Shown piece by piece: positions 62,651 through 64,000 of a stretch of DNA of 64,000 nucleotides. The DNA comes from Gavia stellata (lineage: Eukaryota > Chordata > Aves > Gaviiformes > Gaviidae). The notes under the pieces are model-generated. The model was not told the DNA's origin. It did no database searches and worked only from the letters and a program-made list of their open reading frames with translations. The translations under genes and the position numbers were made by a program. The first letter of the stretch is position 1. Each line of letters begins with the position of its first letter. The stretch lies in the NCBI RefSeq assembly GCF_030936135.1, contig NC_082608.1, positions 10,001,035-10,065,034 on the forward strand, read 5' to 3'.

Positions 62651-64000
62651 AACACGGTCTGTAACTGCTCAGTGTCCTTACCTAACGGAGCAAACCAACG
62701 CACTCCCGTCTGGAAAGCAGCATCGCAAGCTGGTGCTCCAGCGGCAGCATAACCTAGATGGCTGTTGAACAATATTTAGATATATAGGCAATGACTGAGA
62801 CACTTGTGGTGTTCAAGAAACAGCTGAGCTTCACATTTACTGGGAATGTAAAATAAAGGCCTGAGGAAAACTGGTCTCAAGCTAGACATTTATGTATATT
62901 GAGACTGCCTTCAAGAGCTGAAAGCACAGATGGGAGCATTTTGTACAAAAACTGTCACCACCCCTCTTTGATTTGGACTTTCGAGGGTGCATTATACACT
63001 GAAAAAAGATGTGGACGATGTCGATAGGAATTAACTGAAGAATAAAAGCTGTGTGCGAGAGGTGATTGCTGCTGTGTCTGACGGAGGATGAGGTGGCTCT
63101 CGAAGGAGTTGTGTAAGGGGAGCAGGACCCTGATTGCATGTGGAAGGAGCTGTGTCCTCTGAAGGGTGTGTGTTGGCACCGCTCGAGACGCCAAGTACTT
63201 TTTGGAAGTAGTATTTCATCCAGTAGGAAATGCAAATGCAGAGCATTTTTCAGGGGAGAATCTTAAGCTATTTCTTAGAAACAGCTTTACTAATGGAGAT
63301 AACTTCACGTTTGACACATAGGTTGTTGTTTGGTTTAAAGGCTAATGATTTTGAAATACCCCAAAAGTCTGAGCTCTGTCTTCGTGCTTCCTGTTGGAAA
63401 GGATGAATGTTTGCTTGAGTAGCGTTTTCCAAAATGCATTATGTTCTTTCTAAACTATTTACTGCAGGTAATACATTTTTAAGGAATTGTATTTGATACA
63501 CTGTGAAATTATCAACAGGGAAAAAAGCATACAATACTGAATCTGTTAAAATTAGGATGAGAGTAATCTCGCATGCTCGGTGGTAGTTGTGTTTTGCTTT
63601 GACTGTTTCATGCATAATTCCCTCTTCTGCGTGGGCAGAGGGGGAGGAGGGATCTGAACCTGTTTGTAGAAATCTGAGTTGCTAGGTAGATTTTATTTTG
63701 CAAGTACAACTACAACTCATTTTGTCTACTTAAGTGCATTTTGTAATCATTTTGTGATATTTAATATATTGTCACGCATCCTTATCTGAAAGGCCTATCG
63801 TTAAAATAATTGCAATCTCTGAAACATTTACAGCTGCATGCTCTAGCCAGAAAACTGTATGGGGAGTAGCTATGTATGTACTGTAACTTTTTAGGCTTAG
63901 CCTCTATACCAGAGAGATACTTAATCAAATACTAAAATTAACAGGCAAATGGAGAGTTAAAAAAAAGAGTAAGAAGACTGAGAAAATATTTTGAAAATAG

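Larger units (their letters stand above)
54950..64000 (+). other. URI1: URI1 intron 4, incomplete (at least 9 kb)
   Basis: The donor GTATGT is at 54950 and the intron continues past the window edge, because no sequence for the next URI1 exon is found. It contains a palindromic amniote-type repeat (57247-57335), a MIR-like SINE (62505-62650), and a somewhat GC-richer patch near 62330-62530. The rest is AT-rich with no visible gene. Confidence 0.8.

Overview
This window looks like nuclear DNA from a bird, probably a neognath. Three things point that way: long spliced introns and CpG islands, a CR1 retrotransposon 3' end of the avian type (an octamer-like ATTCTRTG tail after a 'GGTTGGACTTGATGATCTT' motif), and a vertebrate-conserved gene. 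There is no operon structure, CRISPR array, phage or other prokaryotic feature. Most long open frames in the window are what chance predicts for 64 kb, or come from GC-rich islands where stop codons are rare.

Only one protein gene can be supported: the 5' part of URI1 (unconventional prefoldin RPB5 interactor), on the + strand. Four coding exons can be joined in frame: 36069-36140, 48338-48372, 52422-52500 and 54814-54949. They encode the first 107 residues plus the first base of the next codon, i.e. the start of the alpha-type prefoldin domain. The remaining exons lie beyond the right edge, and intron 4 runs from 54950 off the window. The promoter lies in a very GC-rich CpG island (about 35370-36600). 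This holds two possible upstream ORFs, G-rich and GGGCC-repeat tracts, and an E-box plus a perfect CRE just inside intron 1.

The 35 kb to the left of URI1 holds no gene I can recognise. From left to right it has a mixed-composition stretch with a homeobox/octamer-rich block (5150-5520), a distal CpG island (about 6945-8560) with a good CTCF motif, GC-mottled intergenic DNA to about 23.7 kb, and a more AT-rich stretch to about 34.8 kb. An AT-rich block at 21770-22740 looks like a conserved enhancer, and two separate copies of an octamer-containing 30-base motif (13970, 22689) suggest related regulatory elements or an old repeat. Several exon-like fragments (25859-25928, 26542-26562, 34633-34723) have splice signals but no known identity.

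The repeat content is mostly fossil. It includes MIR/CORE-SINE remnants (11612, 43680, 44770, 62505), an L2-like 3' end (27100), short palindromic amniote-type repeats (two clear relatives at 27391 and 57247), and one young double CR1 end at 33966-34175. I did not find a convincing previously undescribed system. The observations below are the places that merit a second look.
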